From Saprospirales bacterium (GTDB lineage Bacteria; Bacteroidota; Bacteroidia; Chitinophagales; Saprospiraceae), in contig REEO01000041.1 in NCBI GenBank assembly GCA_007695035.1, forward strand, positions 1 to 64,000: 64,000 nucleotides of DNA, given 5' to 3'. The notes under the pieces were generated by a model. The model searched no databases. It saw only the letters and a program-made list of their open reading frames with translations, and was not told the DNA's origin. Position 1 is the first letter of the stretch; every line of letters starts with the position of its first letter. A program made the position numbers and the translations under genes. This document shows, piece after piece, positions 43,083-52,782 of this stretch.

Positions 43083-45356
43083 ATGATGCCATTTGATATA
43101 GACATGATCAGGAATTTCTACAGTTCCCTGGAGGATAAACTTAATGAGGTCAGAGGAAAAATTGACAGACCACTTACCCTGACGGAAAAAATATTATTTA
43201 CTCACCTTCACGCTGAATCTCCGTTGAAGGATTACAAAAGGGCAGGTGATTATGTATTTTTTGCACCGGATAGGGTAGCCATGCAGGATGCCACCGCACA
43301 GATGGCATTGCTCCAGTTTATGATGGCCGGCAGGAAAAACGTGGCCGTACCGACCACTGTGCATTGCGACCACCTCATTCTGGCTGAAACCGGGGCAGCA
43401 GCAGATTTAAAAACATCCATCGAAGCCAACAAAGAGGTGTTTGACTTTCTCGCCAGTGTTTCTAACAAATACGGAATAGGATTTTGGAAGCCTGGAGCCG
43501 GAATTATTCACCAAATTGTACTTGAAAACTACGCATTCCCCGGAGGAATGATGATAGGTACAGATTCGCATACACCCAATGCCGGAGGTCTCGGAATGGT
43601 TGCTATTGGTGTGGGTGGCGCCGATGCGGTGGACGTGATGAGCGGTATGCCCTGGGAATTAAAAATGCCTAAAATAATCGGTGTTAAACTGACGGGTAAA
43701 TTGTCGGGATGGACTTCTCCCAAGGATGTGATACTCAAAGTTGCAGGAATTCTCACCGTGAAAGGAGGAACAGGTGCCATAGTTGAGTATTTTGGAGAAG
43801 GGGCTGAGTCCATGTCCTGTACCGGAAAGGGAACCATTTGTAATATGGGCGCAGAAATCGGAGCAACCACCTCGACTTTTGGTTACGACGATGCAATGGG
43901 TAGGTATTTGCGCGCTACTAACCGGGCGGAAGTGGCCGATCTGGCCGACGCTCACAAAGAGCACCTCACAGGGGACAAAGCCTGCTACGACAATCCTGAA
44001 AAACACTTCGACCGCGTGATTGAAATTGATCTCTCCACGCTTGAGCCCCATATCAACGGACCTTATACGCCCGACCTGGCCAGACCGATATCGAAGTTTG
44101 CCGAGGAAGTTAAGAAAAATGGATATCCGGAAAAATTGGAGGTGGGCCTCATTGGTAGTTGTACCAATTCATCTTACGAAGACCTCACCAGAGCGGCTTC
44201 CATCGCCAAGCAAGCTGTCGATAAAAAATTGAAGGTCAAATCTGAATTTACGGTCACTCCTGGTTCTGAGCTCATTCGCTTTACGGTGGAGCGCGATGGA
44301 TTGCTGGAGGACTTTGAAAAAATGGGTGGAGTGGTTCTAGCCAACGCTTGTGGTCCATGTATCGGACAGTGGGCAAGGCACACCGATGACCCCGATAGAA
44401 AGAATTCAATTATCACTTCCTTCAACAGGAACTTTTCTAAGCGAAACGATGGCAATGCCGCAACACATGCCTTTGTAGCCTCCCCTGAAATTACCACTGC
44501 CATGGCAATCGGAGGCTCATTACTTTTTAACCCACTCAGTGATACCCTGGTGAATGATTATGGAGAAGAAGTGAGACTGGAACCTCCTTCGGGCGTGGAG
44601 TTGCCGGTGAAGGGTTTTGATGTGGAAGACCCGGGCTACCAACCGCCTGCAGACAATGGAAAAAATGTGGAGGTAGTTGTGGATCCCAAATCCAACAGAT
44701 TGCAACTTCTGGAGCCGTTTAAGCCGATCAAGCCCGAGGATCTCAAAAACATGAGAATCCTGATTAAAACCAAGGGGAAGTGCACAACGGATCACATTTC
44801 CATGGCGGGTCCCTGGTTGAAGTATCGTGGGCACCTGGAAAATATCTCCGACAACTGCTTTATCGGAGCGATTAATTTTTTCAACGAGGAGATGAATTCA
44901 GTGATCAACTACGAGACCAACGAGTATATGCCTGTGCCCGATTCGGCAAGGGCTTACCAAAAGGCAGGTATTTCGACGGTGGTATTTGGTGAGGAGAATT
45001 ACGGAGAGGGTTCATCGCGTGAACATGCAGCCATGGAACCACGATTCCTCGGAGTTAAGGCCGTGGTCGTAAAATCTTTTGCGCGAATCCACGAGACCAA
45101 TCTCAAAAAACAAGGGATGCTCGCCCTTACCTTCATCAATACCGATGATTACGATCTCATTCGACAGGATGATAAAATCGATATTCTCGGACTGGAAACC
45201 ATGAAGCCGGGTGAAAACCTCAAAATGGTTTTGAACCACGCCGATGGAACGAGAGATGAATTCGAATTGGCGCACACATACAATGAAGCCCAGATCGATT
45301 GGGTGAGAGCAGGTTCAGCCCTCAATAAGATCAGAAAAGAACTGGCTGCCAAATAA
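43083..45356 (+). CDS. acnA: Aconitate hydratase, mitochondrial-type
   Basis: Isomerises citrate to isocitrate in the citric acid cycle via a 4Fe-4S cluster. The 757 residues match the mitochondrial aconitase length, not the longer IRP-like AcnA. Cluster ligands are C360 (GSCTNSS) and C423/C426 (CGPC). Other signatures are [33 protein letters not shown] and the C-terminal swivel domain. It starts at the first of two ATGs and ends before a clear terminator. The symbol acnA is used in the broad bacterial sense. Confidence 0.95.
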   Translation: MMPFDIDMIRNFYSSLEDKLNEVRGKIDRPLTLTEKILFTHLHAESPLKDYKRAGDYVFFAPDRVAMQDATAQMALLQFMMAGRKNVAVPTTVHCDHLILAETGAAADLKTSIEANKEVFDFLASVSNKYGIGFWKPGAGIIHQIVLENYAFPGGMMIGTDSHTPNAGGLGMVAIGVGGADAVDVMSGMPWELKMPKIIGVKLTGKLSGWTSPKDVILKVAGILTVKGGTGAIVEYFGEGAESMSCTGKGTICNMGAEIGATTSTFGYDDAMGRYLRATNRAEVADLADAHKEHLTGDKACYDNPEKHFDRVIEIDLSTLEPHINGPYTPDLARPISKFAEEVKKNGYPEKLEVGLIGSCTNSSYEDLTRAASIAKQAVDKKLKVKSEFTVTPGSELIRFTVERDGLLEDFEKMGGVVLANACGPCIGQWARHTDDPDRKNSIITSFNRNFSKRNDGNAATHAFVASPEITTAMAIGGSLLFNPLSDTLVNDYGEEVRLEPPSGVELPVKGFDVEDPGYQPPADNGKNVEVVVDPKSNRLQLLEPFKPIKPEDLKNMRILIKTKGKCTTDHISMAGPWLKYRGHLENISDNCFIGAINFFNEEMNSVINYETNEYMPVPDSARAYQKAGISTVVFGEENYGEGSSREHAAMEPRFLGVKAVVVKSFARIHETNLKKQGMLALTFINTDDYDLIRQDDKIDILGLETMKPGENLKMVLNHADGTRDEFELAHTYNEAQIDWVRAGSALNKIRKELAAK

Positions 45357-45393
45357 TAATCAGCAGCCCGTCTCTTGGGAATAAATTTTTCAG

Positions 45394-45432
45394 AACAGGT
45401 TCTGTGCCAAGACGCGGGACCTGTTTTCTTTT
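45394..45432 (+). terminator. Intrinsic terminator of acnA
   Basis: AACAGGT at 45394-45400 pairs with ACCTGTT at 45419-45425, followed by TTCTTTTTTC. It is 37 bases after the aconitase stop. Confidence 0.7.
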
Positions 45433-45562
45433 TTCTGAAATATCTACAGTGAAAAACACCCAATGATTAAGCGATTTTATTACCGCTTAACAGCTTAATA
45501 GAACTATGTTTAAAACACAACTGTTTGAACTCTGTATTGTGTGAATTTAAATCGAGAAAATC

Positions 45563-47332
45563 ATGGACCAGGAAACCAAAGTTTTGAAAGGGGGAGAATT
45601 TGTAATCAGCTCCTCAGAACCCGATCACCTTTTTGTACCGGAAGATACCAATGAGGAACAAAAGATGATCCGCCAATCGTGCAGGGATTTTGTTTTTTCC
45701 GAGGTACAAAAAAATGGCAATGAGATTGCCAATCAGCACGACCTGCTTAAAGCTGCGGCTGAACTCGGACTCCTGGGTGCGCATATTCCTGAACAGTACG
45801 GAGGTACTGAGCTGGATACCAACACCAACACCATGATACTCGAAGAACTCGGTAAGGGTGGCGGGTCCTACGACACTTCGTTCGCCGCACATACCGGTAT
45901 CGGAATGCTTCCCATTCTCTACTACGGGACCGAGGAGCAAAAAAAGAAGTACCTGCCGTCCATGTCAGACGGAAGCCTGATCGGTGCTTATTGCCTGACT
46001 GAGCCAGGAAGTGGATCCGATGCTCTGGCCGCCAAATCTCATGCGGAACTGACTGAGGATGGAAAGCACTATCTGCTGAACGGTCAGAAAATGTGGATTT
46101 CCAATGCCGGATTTGCCGGGGTATTTATTGTTTTTGCAAAAATCGATGGCGAAAAATTTACAGCCTTTATTGTGGACAGGGATTCAGAAGGAGTGACACT
46201 CGGTGAGGAAGAAGATAAGCTGGGAATAAAGGGCTCCTCCACCAGGCAGGTGTTTTTTGAAAATGTAAAAGTGCCGTTAGAGAATGTATTGGGAGAATTA
46301 GGAAAGGGTCACCACATCGCCTTTGCAGTTCTTAACATCGGGCGGTTTAAACTGGGTGCGATGTGCATGGGAGGTTCTAAGCTCGCCTGTGAAATAGGAA
46401 TCCAGTATGCCAATGACAGACAGCAATTTGGTAAGCCAATCTCATCTTTTGGAGCAATCAGATACAAAATCGCCGAACAGGCCATACGTATTTTTGCTCT
46501 GGAATCAGCCGTTTACCGCGTCTCTCAACTGATGCAGGAAATGCGAGCACAGATGGTAGCCGGAGGAATCGACTACGCCACTTCTCTCCAAAAGTCCGCT
46601 GAAGAATATGCTGTGGAGTGCGCGATAATCAAAGTGGTGGGGTCGGAAGTACTCGATTATGTGGTGGATGAACTGGTACAGATCCACGGTGGTTACGGAT
46701 TTTCTGAAGAATACAAGCCCGCGAGTATATACAGGGACTCCCGAATAAATCGAATTTATGAGGGCACTAACGAAATTAATCGTTTGCTGATGGTCAATAT
46801 GCTGCTCCGAAAAGCGGAAAAAGGAGACCTGAATCTCAAGGACCCGGCCTGGAATGTGCAAAAGGAACTCACCAAAATGCCTTCCTTTGAAAAACCATCC
46901 GGCAAATGGGCAGCAGAAACCATTGCCGTAGAAAACATGAAGAAAATATTTTTACTTACTTCCGGCGCAGCAGTGAAATATCAAATGGATGGTAAACACG
47001 ATCTGCGGAATGAGCAGATGGTTCTTACCAACATTGCTGATATCTTAATTGATATGTTTGTTGCAGAGTCGCTGTTGTTGCGGGTCCAAAAGTCGGTAGT
47101 GGAGGAAAATGAAGAACTATACCGGGCGATATTGAGTACCACCATTTCAGATGCTCAATACCGAATTTCCAAAAATGCAAAAGATGCCTTGCACTCCTTC
47201 GCAAGTGGGGATGAACTCAGAGTGATGAGTATGGGCGTGGATCGCTTTACCAAATACCCACATCCAAATATCAGAGAGAACCGGGAGTTGATCGCAGCGA
47301 AGCTGGTGAACGCAAACGCATACAGCCTGTGA
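45563..47332 (+). CDS. Acyl-CoA dehydrogenase, very-long-chain (VLCAD/ACAD9-like) type
   Basis: FAD-dependent first step of fatty acid beta-oxidation. At 589 residues it is longer than the usual 380-400 residue dehydrogenases, the extra length being a C-terminal helical domain as in VLCAD. Seen motifs are GAYCLTEPGSGSDA (substrate/FAD loop), KMWISNAGFAG, RQQFGKPISSFGAIRYKIA and the catalytic RIYEGTNEINR. It is a single gene with a terminator between it and HU. Confidence 0.93.
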   Translation: MDQETKVLKGGEFVISSSEPDHLFVPEDTNEEQKMIRQSCRDFVFSEVQKNGNEIANQHDLLKAAAELGLLGAHIPEQYGGTELDTNTNTMILEELGKGGGSYDTSFAAHTGIGMLPILYYGTEEQKKKYLPSMSDGSLIGAYCLTEPGSGSDALAAKSHAELTEDGKHYLLNGQKMWISNAGFAGVFIVFAKIDGEKFTAFIVDRDSEGVTLGEEEDKLGIKGSSTRQVFFENVKVPLENVLGELGKGHHIAFAVLNIGRFKLGAMCMGGSKLACEIGIQYANDRQQFGKPISSFGAIRYKIAEQAIRIFALESAVYRVSQLMQEMRAQMVAGGIDYATSLQKSAEEYAVECAIIKVVGSEVLDYVVDELVQIHGGYGFSEEYKPASIYRDSRINRIYEGTNEINRLLMVNMLLRKAEKGDLNLKDPAWNVQKELTKMPSFEKPSGKWAAETIAVENMKKIFLLTSGAAVKYQMDGKHDLRNEQMVLTNIADILIDMFVAESLLLRVQKSVVEENEELYRAILSTTISDAQYRISKNAKDALHSFASGDELRVMSMGVDRFTKYPHPNIRENRELIAAKLVNANAYSL

Positions 47333-47356
47333 TTGCTTATTTTATTACAGGGGCAT

Positions 47357-47395
47357 AAAAAAGGCAGATGAACTTAATCACCTGCCCTTCTTTTC
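47357..47395. terminator. Bidirectional terminator between the acyl-CoA dehydrogenase and HU genes
   Basis: GGCAGATGA pairs with TCACCTGCC (one wobble) across a short AT loop, with A-runs on the left and T-runs on the right, so both strands end in T-tracts. It serves the convergent genes ending at 47332 and 47415. Confidence 0.75.
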
Positions 47396-47414
47396 TTTTG
47401 TACCAGCGTACAAA

Positions 47415-47687
47415 TTAGTTTACTGCTTCAGCTAGTTTCTTACCAGCTTTGAACTTGGCTACAGTTCTGGCCTTGATTTTGATCTCCTTGCCAGTTTGAG
47501 GGTTTCTTCCTGTTCTTGCAGCTCTTTTGCTGGTTGAGAAAGTTCCAAAACCTGGGAGGGTAACTTTTTCTCCTTTCTGGAGGCTGGTAGTGATAGAATC
47601 CAAAACTGCATCTACAGCTCTGGTTGAATCAGCTTTTGTAAGTCCACTGTGCTTAGCAACGCTGTTAATTAAATCTCCTTTGTTCAT
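47415..47687 (-). CDS. hup: HU-family DNA-binding protein
   Basis: Nucleoid protein that bends DNA. The 90 residues have the classic layout: MNKGDLINSVAKHSGLTK, VTLPGFGTFS, then the DNA-binding arm with RTGRNPQTGKEIKIKA and a KFKAGKKL tail. It has a strong-looking promoter at 47727-47758. Confidence 0.96.
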   Translation of the reverse strand: MNKGDLINSVAKHSGLTKADSTRAVDAVLDSITTSLQKGEKVTLPGFGTFSTSKRAARTGRNPQTGKEIKIKARTVAKFKAGKKLAEAVN

Positions 47688-47726
47688 TTCAACAAGTTTT
47701 AATTACTTAAATGAATTAATTTGCTG

Positions 47727-47758
47727 CAAATGTATGTTTAATCAACCGAACGGACAAA
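47727..47758 (-). promoter_or_regulatory. Complete Bacteroidota promoter of the HU gene
   Basis: On the minus strand TTTG (47755-47758) is followed by 20 bases and then TACATTTG (47727-47734). This matches the Bacteroidota sigma-ABfr consensus TTTG-N19-21-TAnnTTTG at both boxes. The start codon is 39 bases downstream of the -7 box. Confidence 0.8.
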
Positions 47759-47874
47759 CTTTTTTAGAAAAAAAAGTGGCTGAAACTATTGTCTTTTCTG
47801 CATTTCAGCTATCTTTATGTTCTGGTCTTATGAATAGTAATTTTTAATAATACAATCAAATAATTGACAATCAG

Positions 47875-48057
47875 ATGATTAAGTATGTGAAGCTTCGATA
47901 TTTGTTAGGTTTTATGCTGCTTGGAGGGTTATTGACTTTTTCCTCTTCTTGCAGCAAAAAAACCGGTTGTCCGATGAATGAACAAATAGAAGTTGACCTG
48001 GATGACCCGAGACACGATCGCAATCGCGCGCGCAGTGGATTGTTTCCAAAACGATGA
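47875..48057 (+). CDS. Tiny cysteine-containing lipoprotein
   Basis: A 60-residue protein with a hydrophobic signal ending at the cysteine of TFSSSC, then CSKKTGCPMNEQIEVDLDDPRHDRNRARSG, written here only as its parts SKKTGCP and DLDDPRHDRNRA. The mature form would be about 34 residues with a second cysteine. Similar short lipoproteins are frequent in Bacteroidota. Function is unknown. Confidence 0.65.
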   Translation: MIKYVKLRYLLGFMLLGGLLTFSSSCSKKTGCPMNEQIEVDLDDPRHDRNRARSGLFPKR

Positions 48058-48111
48058 CTTTCACTTTTTTGCTCCCCGGCAAGGAATTATTGTGGTGCAT
48101 TAATAATACTT

Positions 48112-49365
48112 TTAATCCACCATTTTTATGCCCGTGCTTTTTTGCCGGGAAATATAATCTCCCAGGGAATTCATAGATAGGATGACCGCAAAAATGGCAA
48201 TTCCCGGGAATACGGCCAGCCACCACGCCCTGAAGTATAATCTCGCCTCGTTAAGCATGGAACCCCAACTTACCTGTTCTACTGAAAATCCTATTCCCAA
48301 AAAGGAAAGTGTGGATTCTGCCAGTATAGCGGAACTCACTCCAAATGCTGCTGCAACTGCTATTGGAGGAATAGCGAGGGGCATTATTTCTCTGAAAATT
48401 ATGTAGTTCTTACTACGACGGAGCAATTGCGCAGCTTGCACAAACTCCTGCTCCCGGAGACTCAAAAATTCCGCCCTGGTGTATCTCGCAAATGCCGGCC
48501 ACATAAGCAGTGAAATTATCAGCGACATTTGTAAAATGCCGGGGCTTTCAATAATGGCTAGCAGCGCCAACAAAATAAATAAGGATGGTACTGCTCTGAA
48601 GATTTCAATGAGTCTGAGAAGGATGAGGTCAAGTGGAATTCCCATCGTCCCGGAAAGGCCCAGCCTTAAGAGAGCAGCTCTCATACTGGTTTTGACGGTC
48701 GAGGACCACAAATAAACCAGTGCTGTACTCGCCAACAACCACCCACTGAGATATAGCCAGCTTCCCCCGCAGTCCAGTTGCAGGTACAGTAGGTATAAAC
48801 CCACAGTTAAAATGATTGTACCTCCTGCAATCTCCAGTATATTTAACCGCCAACTTTGGTCACCAAAGAAACCGGCTGCTGCACCGAATAACACCCCGAC
48901 CAGCATTGCTGCCAGAACAGATAACAATCCAATAATGAGTGCTACCCGGCTTCCGTGGATTAAACCCGCCAGGACGTCTCGTCCCATTCCATCCGTCCCC
49001 AACCAGTGCCGGTATCTCTGGCTGCTTATATTTTGTGGACCGAGTGGGCTTATGTATCCTGCATTGGCCCTGTCAATGGTTTGTGGGCTGTAGGGAATTG
49101 GGGCACGCACTACCGATTCCATTTCCTCCTTTTTGCCCAAATAATATATGCGTGGACTGGATTGACCACTTACTTTAGAAAGGGTCTCCCTGAAAGCCGG
49201 GAAATGCCTTTGACCGTCTATTTTACAGGTCAATGGCAGTTCGTTGGCAAGCTGGTCGGCAAAAAGTGCAGTAAAGAGCCATATGAAGCATATCGCCATA
49301 GTCAGGTAGGCCGGCATTTTTACCTTGCCGCGGGCTTTTCCTCTATTTTGAAATACCTCAATCAT
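48112..49365 (-). CDS. Peptide ABC transporter permease, OppC/YejE-like
   Basis: Inner-membrane permease of 417 residues, starting 8 bases inside the end of the preceding permease gene. After the first helix a long periplasmic segment includes ANELPLTCKIDGQRHFPAF, reminiscent of YejE (ANxxPL...YFPxF). The core has HWLGTDGMGRDVLAGLIHGSR, an additional helix near 175-215, and the EAA-type coupling loop near ALAAFGVSSAILAESTLSFLGIG. It is larger than ordinary OppC (about 300 residues). It is the third gene of a three-gene operon and no ATPase gene follows. Confidence 0.85.
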   Translation of the reverse strand: MIEVFQNRGKARGKVKMPAYLTMAICFIWLFTALFADQLANELPLTCKIDGQRHFPAFRETLSKVSGQSSPRIYYLGKKEEMESVVRAPIPYSPQTIDRANAGYISPLGPQNISSQRYRHWLGTDGMGRDVLAGLIHGSRVALIIGLLSVLAAMLVGVLFGAAAGFFGDQSWRLNILEIAGGTIILTVGLYLLYLQLDCGGSWLYLSGWLLASTALVYLWSSTVKTSMRAALLRLGLSGTMGIPLDLILLRLIEIFRAVPSLFILLALLAIIESPGILQMSLIISLLMWPAFARYTRAEFLSLREQEFVQAAQLLRRSKNYIIFREIMPLAIPPIAVAAAFGVSSAILAESTLSFLGIGFSVEQVSWGSMLNEARLYFRAWWLAVFPGIAIFAVILSMNSLGDYISRQKSTGIKMVD

Positions 49366-50761
49366 ACCTGACTTTTGGGTTTGCCCTGGTGTAGAGTATG
49401 TCGGCGATCAACTGCCCCACCAGGGTGAGAATAGCACCGATAAACAGAATTGCAAAAACCACATTCCAATCCTGCCCAAATATGGAATCCCACATCAGCC
49501 TTCCCATACCGGGAATATTAAAGATAACCTCGATTACCACCGAGCCTGAGATCAAGCCGGGAATAAGCGTCCCCAGTAAGGTAATAAGTGGAAATACTGC
49601 ATTGGGAAACAAATGCCTCCAAATGGTAACAACCTCGCTGTTTCCCTTCAGGCGCGACATGGCGATGTAGCGGGATGCGCTTTCCCTCAAGGCCGTTTGC
49701 TCCATTTGGCGGGCTACAAAGGCTACGCCACCTGAAGCCAGGCAAAGTACAGGCAGCAGCAAGTAACTCATGCCCTGAAAAAAACTGGCATCACCATCCA
49801 TGGTATGCAGCATGATTTGACTAGGAGAGGGAAAAAGGTTGGTCCATTTTCCGTATTCTTCCGTGGTAAAAAAGACCACCAGCAGAGTGGCGAGCCAGAA
49901 GAGTGGCACCGCGTAAAGTGCATAAACCACTGTTCTCAGAAGCTCCTTACATCTTTTTCGCTTAGTCGTGGCAAGATACATTCCGAGGGGAATGCCGGCA
50001 GCAAAAGTTAGCAAAAGACTGAAAAAAGAGATGCTCAGTGTATAGCCGATTGAGTTGCGAATTTTTGAACCTACTGAACGACCATCTCTGAGTGAGTAAC
50101 CCCAATCTCCCGAAAATATTCCCGCCAGCCAGTGGTGGTATTGGTTCTGAGTGCCGTGCCAGCTCAATTTGGGAATCCACCAACCAAATGGACGTTTTGC
50201 AGAGGTTATTTCATTGCCGTATTTCACCACATCCTTTACTGACGGATGAAAGCTACACTTTTCAGCGGGCATGAAAAGGAGTGCATTATTTGTGATTTCT
50301 GCAACTGCCGCTTTCGATCCCGCCCTGTTGAATTGGTGTTCAAAGTCGGACCAGAACACTGCTGTATCACATTCATCCAGTTGAAATTGGATATCTCTGC
50401 TCAATGCTTTTCCCGCTTCGAAATAACTGCGAACCAAATCAACCTGGCCCGTTTCATACATCAGTTGTTTAATATTTTTGCGAATAGCAGGTCGTTCAAT
50501 GTCCCTGAAGTGGGCTTCTCTTGCACGTGGATGCACGCTGAAGTAAAAAAGAGGCCTGTCAAGCCCCAGGTGCCGGTAGGTTCGCTGATAATTGGTCATG
50601 GCTCCCAGGTCGAAATGCTCCTCCCCTTCGATGCTCAAAATACCCGTCAGCCGCTCTGCAGGATCTCCGGGTATGATTTTACTCAAGAAAAAAACCACCA
50701 GGCTTATGACGAAAAGTGTCGGTAGGAACAACAAAACCCGTTTCAGCAGATAATTCCTCAT
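49358..50761 (-). CDS. Peptide ABC transporter permease, OppB/YejB-like, with a large insertion
   Basis: Inner-membrane permease of 467 residues from the ATG at 50761 (a TTG upstream at 50797 is less likely). The first helix and KIIPGDPAERLTG are standard, then about 130 extra residues follow before IFSGDWGYSLRDGRSV resumes the OppB core. The core ends with GSVVIEVIFNIPGMGRLMW. The insertion (about residues 75-205) is acidic with conserved-looking aromatic residues and one pair of cysteines; it should lie outside the inner membrane and could touch the binding protein. Ordinary OppB is about 310 residues. Confidence 0.85.
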   Translation of the reverse strand: MRNYLLKRVLLFLPTLFVISLVVFFLSKIIPGDPAERLTGILSIEGEEHFDLGAMTNYQRTYRHLGLDRPLFYFSVHPRAREAHFRDIERPAIRKNIKQLMYETGQVDLVRSYFEAGKALSRDIQFQLDECDTAVFWSDFEHQFNRAGSKAAVAEITNNALLFMPAEKCSFHPSVKDVVKYGNEITSAKRPFGWWIPKLSWHGTQNQYHHWLAGIFSGDWGYSLRDGRSVGSKIRNSIGYTLSISFFSLLLTFAAGIPLGMYLATTKRKRCKELLRTVVYALYAVPLFWLATLLVVFFTTEEYGKWTNLFPSPSQIMLHTMDGDASFFQGMSYLLLPVLCLASGGVAFVARQMEQTALRESASRYIAMSRLKGNSEVVTIWRHLFPNAVFPLITLLGTLIPGLISGSVVIEVIFNIPGMGRLMWDSIFGQDWNVVFAILFIGAILTLVGQLIADILYTRANPKVRYD

Positions 50762-50803
50762 GGTCCTTTTACTTGGCTGACGCCTTATATTGATCAAATC
50801 TGC

Positions 50804-52582
50804 TCAAAACTCCACCTCCCTGAGTTGTGCCATTCCTTCAAAATACCCCGGCCTTTTTGCGGAAGTGATGAGCTGAAGCCGGGAATTCACCACCACTCTC
50901 TCGGTTGGTGCTACCAGCATAATCACTGGTTGATCTTCGAAAATTATCTCTTGAACTTCGCGGTAGAGCGACTTTAAGGCCTCCGGGTTTTCCTCCATCC
51001 TGATCCTGGTCATTAGGGAATCAGCAACCGGATTGGAATAAAGAGAGAGGTTGTTGCCGGCAGGTGCCCTGGAGTCCGTGTGCCAGTTTTGCTTCAGGTC
51101 GGGCAATGACAGGCTTTGTCTCAATACAAGCGGTGTCATTTGATATTCCCTGTTCATCATATCCTCCCGGATCAATCTGAATTCCCGGGTTCTGATATTG
51201 AAATCCACACCTATCCGCTCTCCTGTTTCTCTCATTAAGAGTGCCAAATTTTGTCCAATTTCTCCCGACGATACATCTATGGTTAGTTGCAGGTCCATGG
51301 GGCCTGAATCTGTGTCCTTGTCCCGGATTCCGTCCCCGTCAGAATCGGTCCAACCGGCCAATGTGAGCAAGCTATCCGCCTTTGATATACTGTATTTGAT
51401 GGGCTTAAGTGACGAATTAAATTCCTCCTTGTTAGGGTGTACCACTGTAGGGGCAGGGATGGCAAAACCACCCATTATTTCATCGATCACAAAATCGAGG
51501 TCTGTCATATGGGCCAACGCCCTTCTGACCTTTCTATTTCTAAGTATGGGGTCCTGATTATTTAGGACGAAGTAGTAAATTTGAAATAGAGGCGGTGTGT
51601 GGAAATCGAAACGGTCAGCGAAGTTATCATCGTTCTTCAATTCTCTGAAATACCGCGGAGGCAATTCACTGGCAATGTCGATACTTCCATCCTTCAATCC
51701 GCTGAGTGTAACCGCCTGGTCCGGGATGATAAGGTAGTGGATGCGCAAAGGTCCCGGGCGAAAAATCTCCTCCCCCCACCAATCTTCCTTTCGCTCGAGG
51801 GTAATGCGCTGTCCTGATTCGAAGTTCACCAATCTATATGGTCCTGCTCCTTTAACCATTTCCGAACTGTAGGTAGCTGATGTAAACAACTCGGCAAAGG
51901 ATGCCAGGGCATTTTCTTCACGGTCATCGAGAGAACCCTCTTCGTAGTTGAATAGTTGTTCCAGTTCCAGGTGGCGCATCAATCCCCGTGGATCGTATAT
52001 ATGCTTAGGGTAAATGGGGAACCCGGCTGCCACCTCTATGCCATGAAGATAATCCGCATCTACCATCACCGTGAATTTTCGCTTGTTATTCGGATCAACT
52101 TCCACCCGGCGAAGGTGTTGGAGAAAACCCCTCCAGCTTGAGGCGGGGACTTTGGGATTCAGTGCTGCCTTCAGGGTGAAAATATAGTCGTCGGCAACAA
52201 CAGGTCTCCCATCCGGCCACTCTGCCACCTCCCTGATTTCAAAAGTGAATGCCCGGGTTTTGTTACCGTCAATGATCTCACCATCCTCCACCTCCGGATG
52301 GTCTTTTGCCAACATGGGCACAAACTCCAGGGTTTGCGGGTCGTGGTCGAGCAGATACATAAAAATATTATTCTCAATCTGGCTGGCATAGCCGCTGCGG
52401 GACAACATGGGATTGAGTCTTGTGGGATCGGCGGGAATTCTCACCCTCACTGTTTCAGGTGTTGCCCCTTCACTTATTCCCTCCCTTTCTCCGGCTTCCG
52501 GACCACATGATTGAAGAGGTACAATTAGTGCCAGAGTCAGTACAAAGAGGATTGAGGTCTGTAGAATCCTGGTGAAAATCAT
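50804..52582 (-). CDS. Peptide ABC transporter substrate-binding lipoprotein (SBP_bac_5)
   Basis: Periplasmic or surface-anchored solute-binding protein of 592 residues with a lipobox ending in LQSC. Family-5 features include the start PTRLNPMLSR, WPDGRPVVADDYIFTLK, GAGPYRLVNFESGQRITLERKEDWWG and the late RKVRRALAHMTD segment. Oligopeptides are the usual ligands. It is the first gene of the operon and has a promoter element at 52599-52606. The spacing to the permease start is 42 bases. Confidence 0.9.
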   Translation of the reverse strand: MIFTRILQTSILFVLTLALIVPLQSCGPEAGEREGISEGATPETVRVRIPADPTRLNPMLSRSGYASQIENNIFMYLLDHDPQTLEFVPMLAKDHPEVEDGEIIDGNKTRAFTFEIREVAEWPDGRPVVADDYIFTLKAALNPKVPASSWRGFLQHLRRVEVDPNNKRKFTVMVDADYLHGIEVAAGFPIYPKHIYDPRGLMRHLELEQLFNYEEGSLDDREENALASFAELFTSATYSSEMVKGAGPYRLVNFESGQRITLERKEDWWGEEIFRPGPLRIHYLIIPDQAVTLSGLKDGSIDIASELPPRYFRELKNDDNFADRFDFHTPPLFQIYYFVLNNQDPILRNRKVRRALAHMTDLDFVIDEIMGGFAIPAPTVVHPNKEEFNSSLKPIKYSISKADSLLTLAGWTDSDGDGIRDKDTDSGPMDLQLTIDVSSGEIGQNLALLMRETGERIGVDFNIRTREFRLIREDMMNREYQMTPLVLRQSLSLPDLKQNWHTDSRAPAGNNLSLYSNPVADSLMTRIRMEENPEALKSLYREVQEIIFEDQPVIMLVAPTERVVVNSRLQLITSAKRPGYFEGMAQLREVEF

Positions 52583-52598
52583 TGCTATAGCATTTTCA

Positions 52599-52606
52599 CA
52601 AAAATA
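52599..52606 (-). promoter_or_regulatory. -7 promoter element of the peptide ABC operon
   Basis: TATTTTTG on the minus strand, an exact TAnnTTTG match, 16 bases before the start codon at 52582. Confidence 0.5.
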
Positions 52607-52782
52607 GGAATAATATCGAAACCCGCTTTGGATGGTGGTTTAATTTGGTCACTTTTATTCGGTGATAATGCAGCTGGAACAGAAGTTTGCATACCCGGCA
52701 TTTCTCATGACTTTAATGATATACATATCGCAACAATTGCGCCCCAATAATGCTTACTAACTGTAAACCAACTTACCACAAC

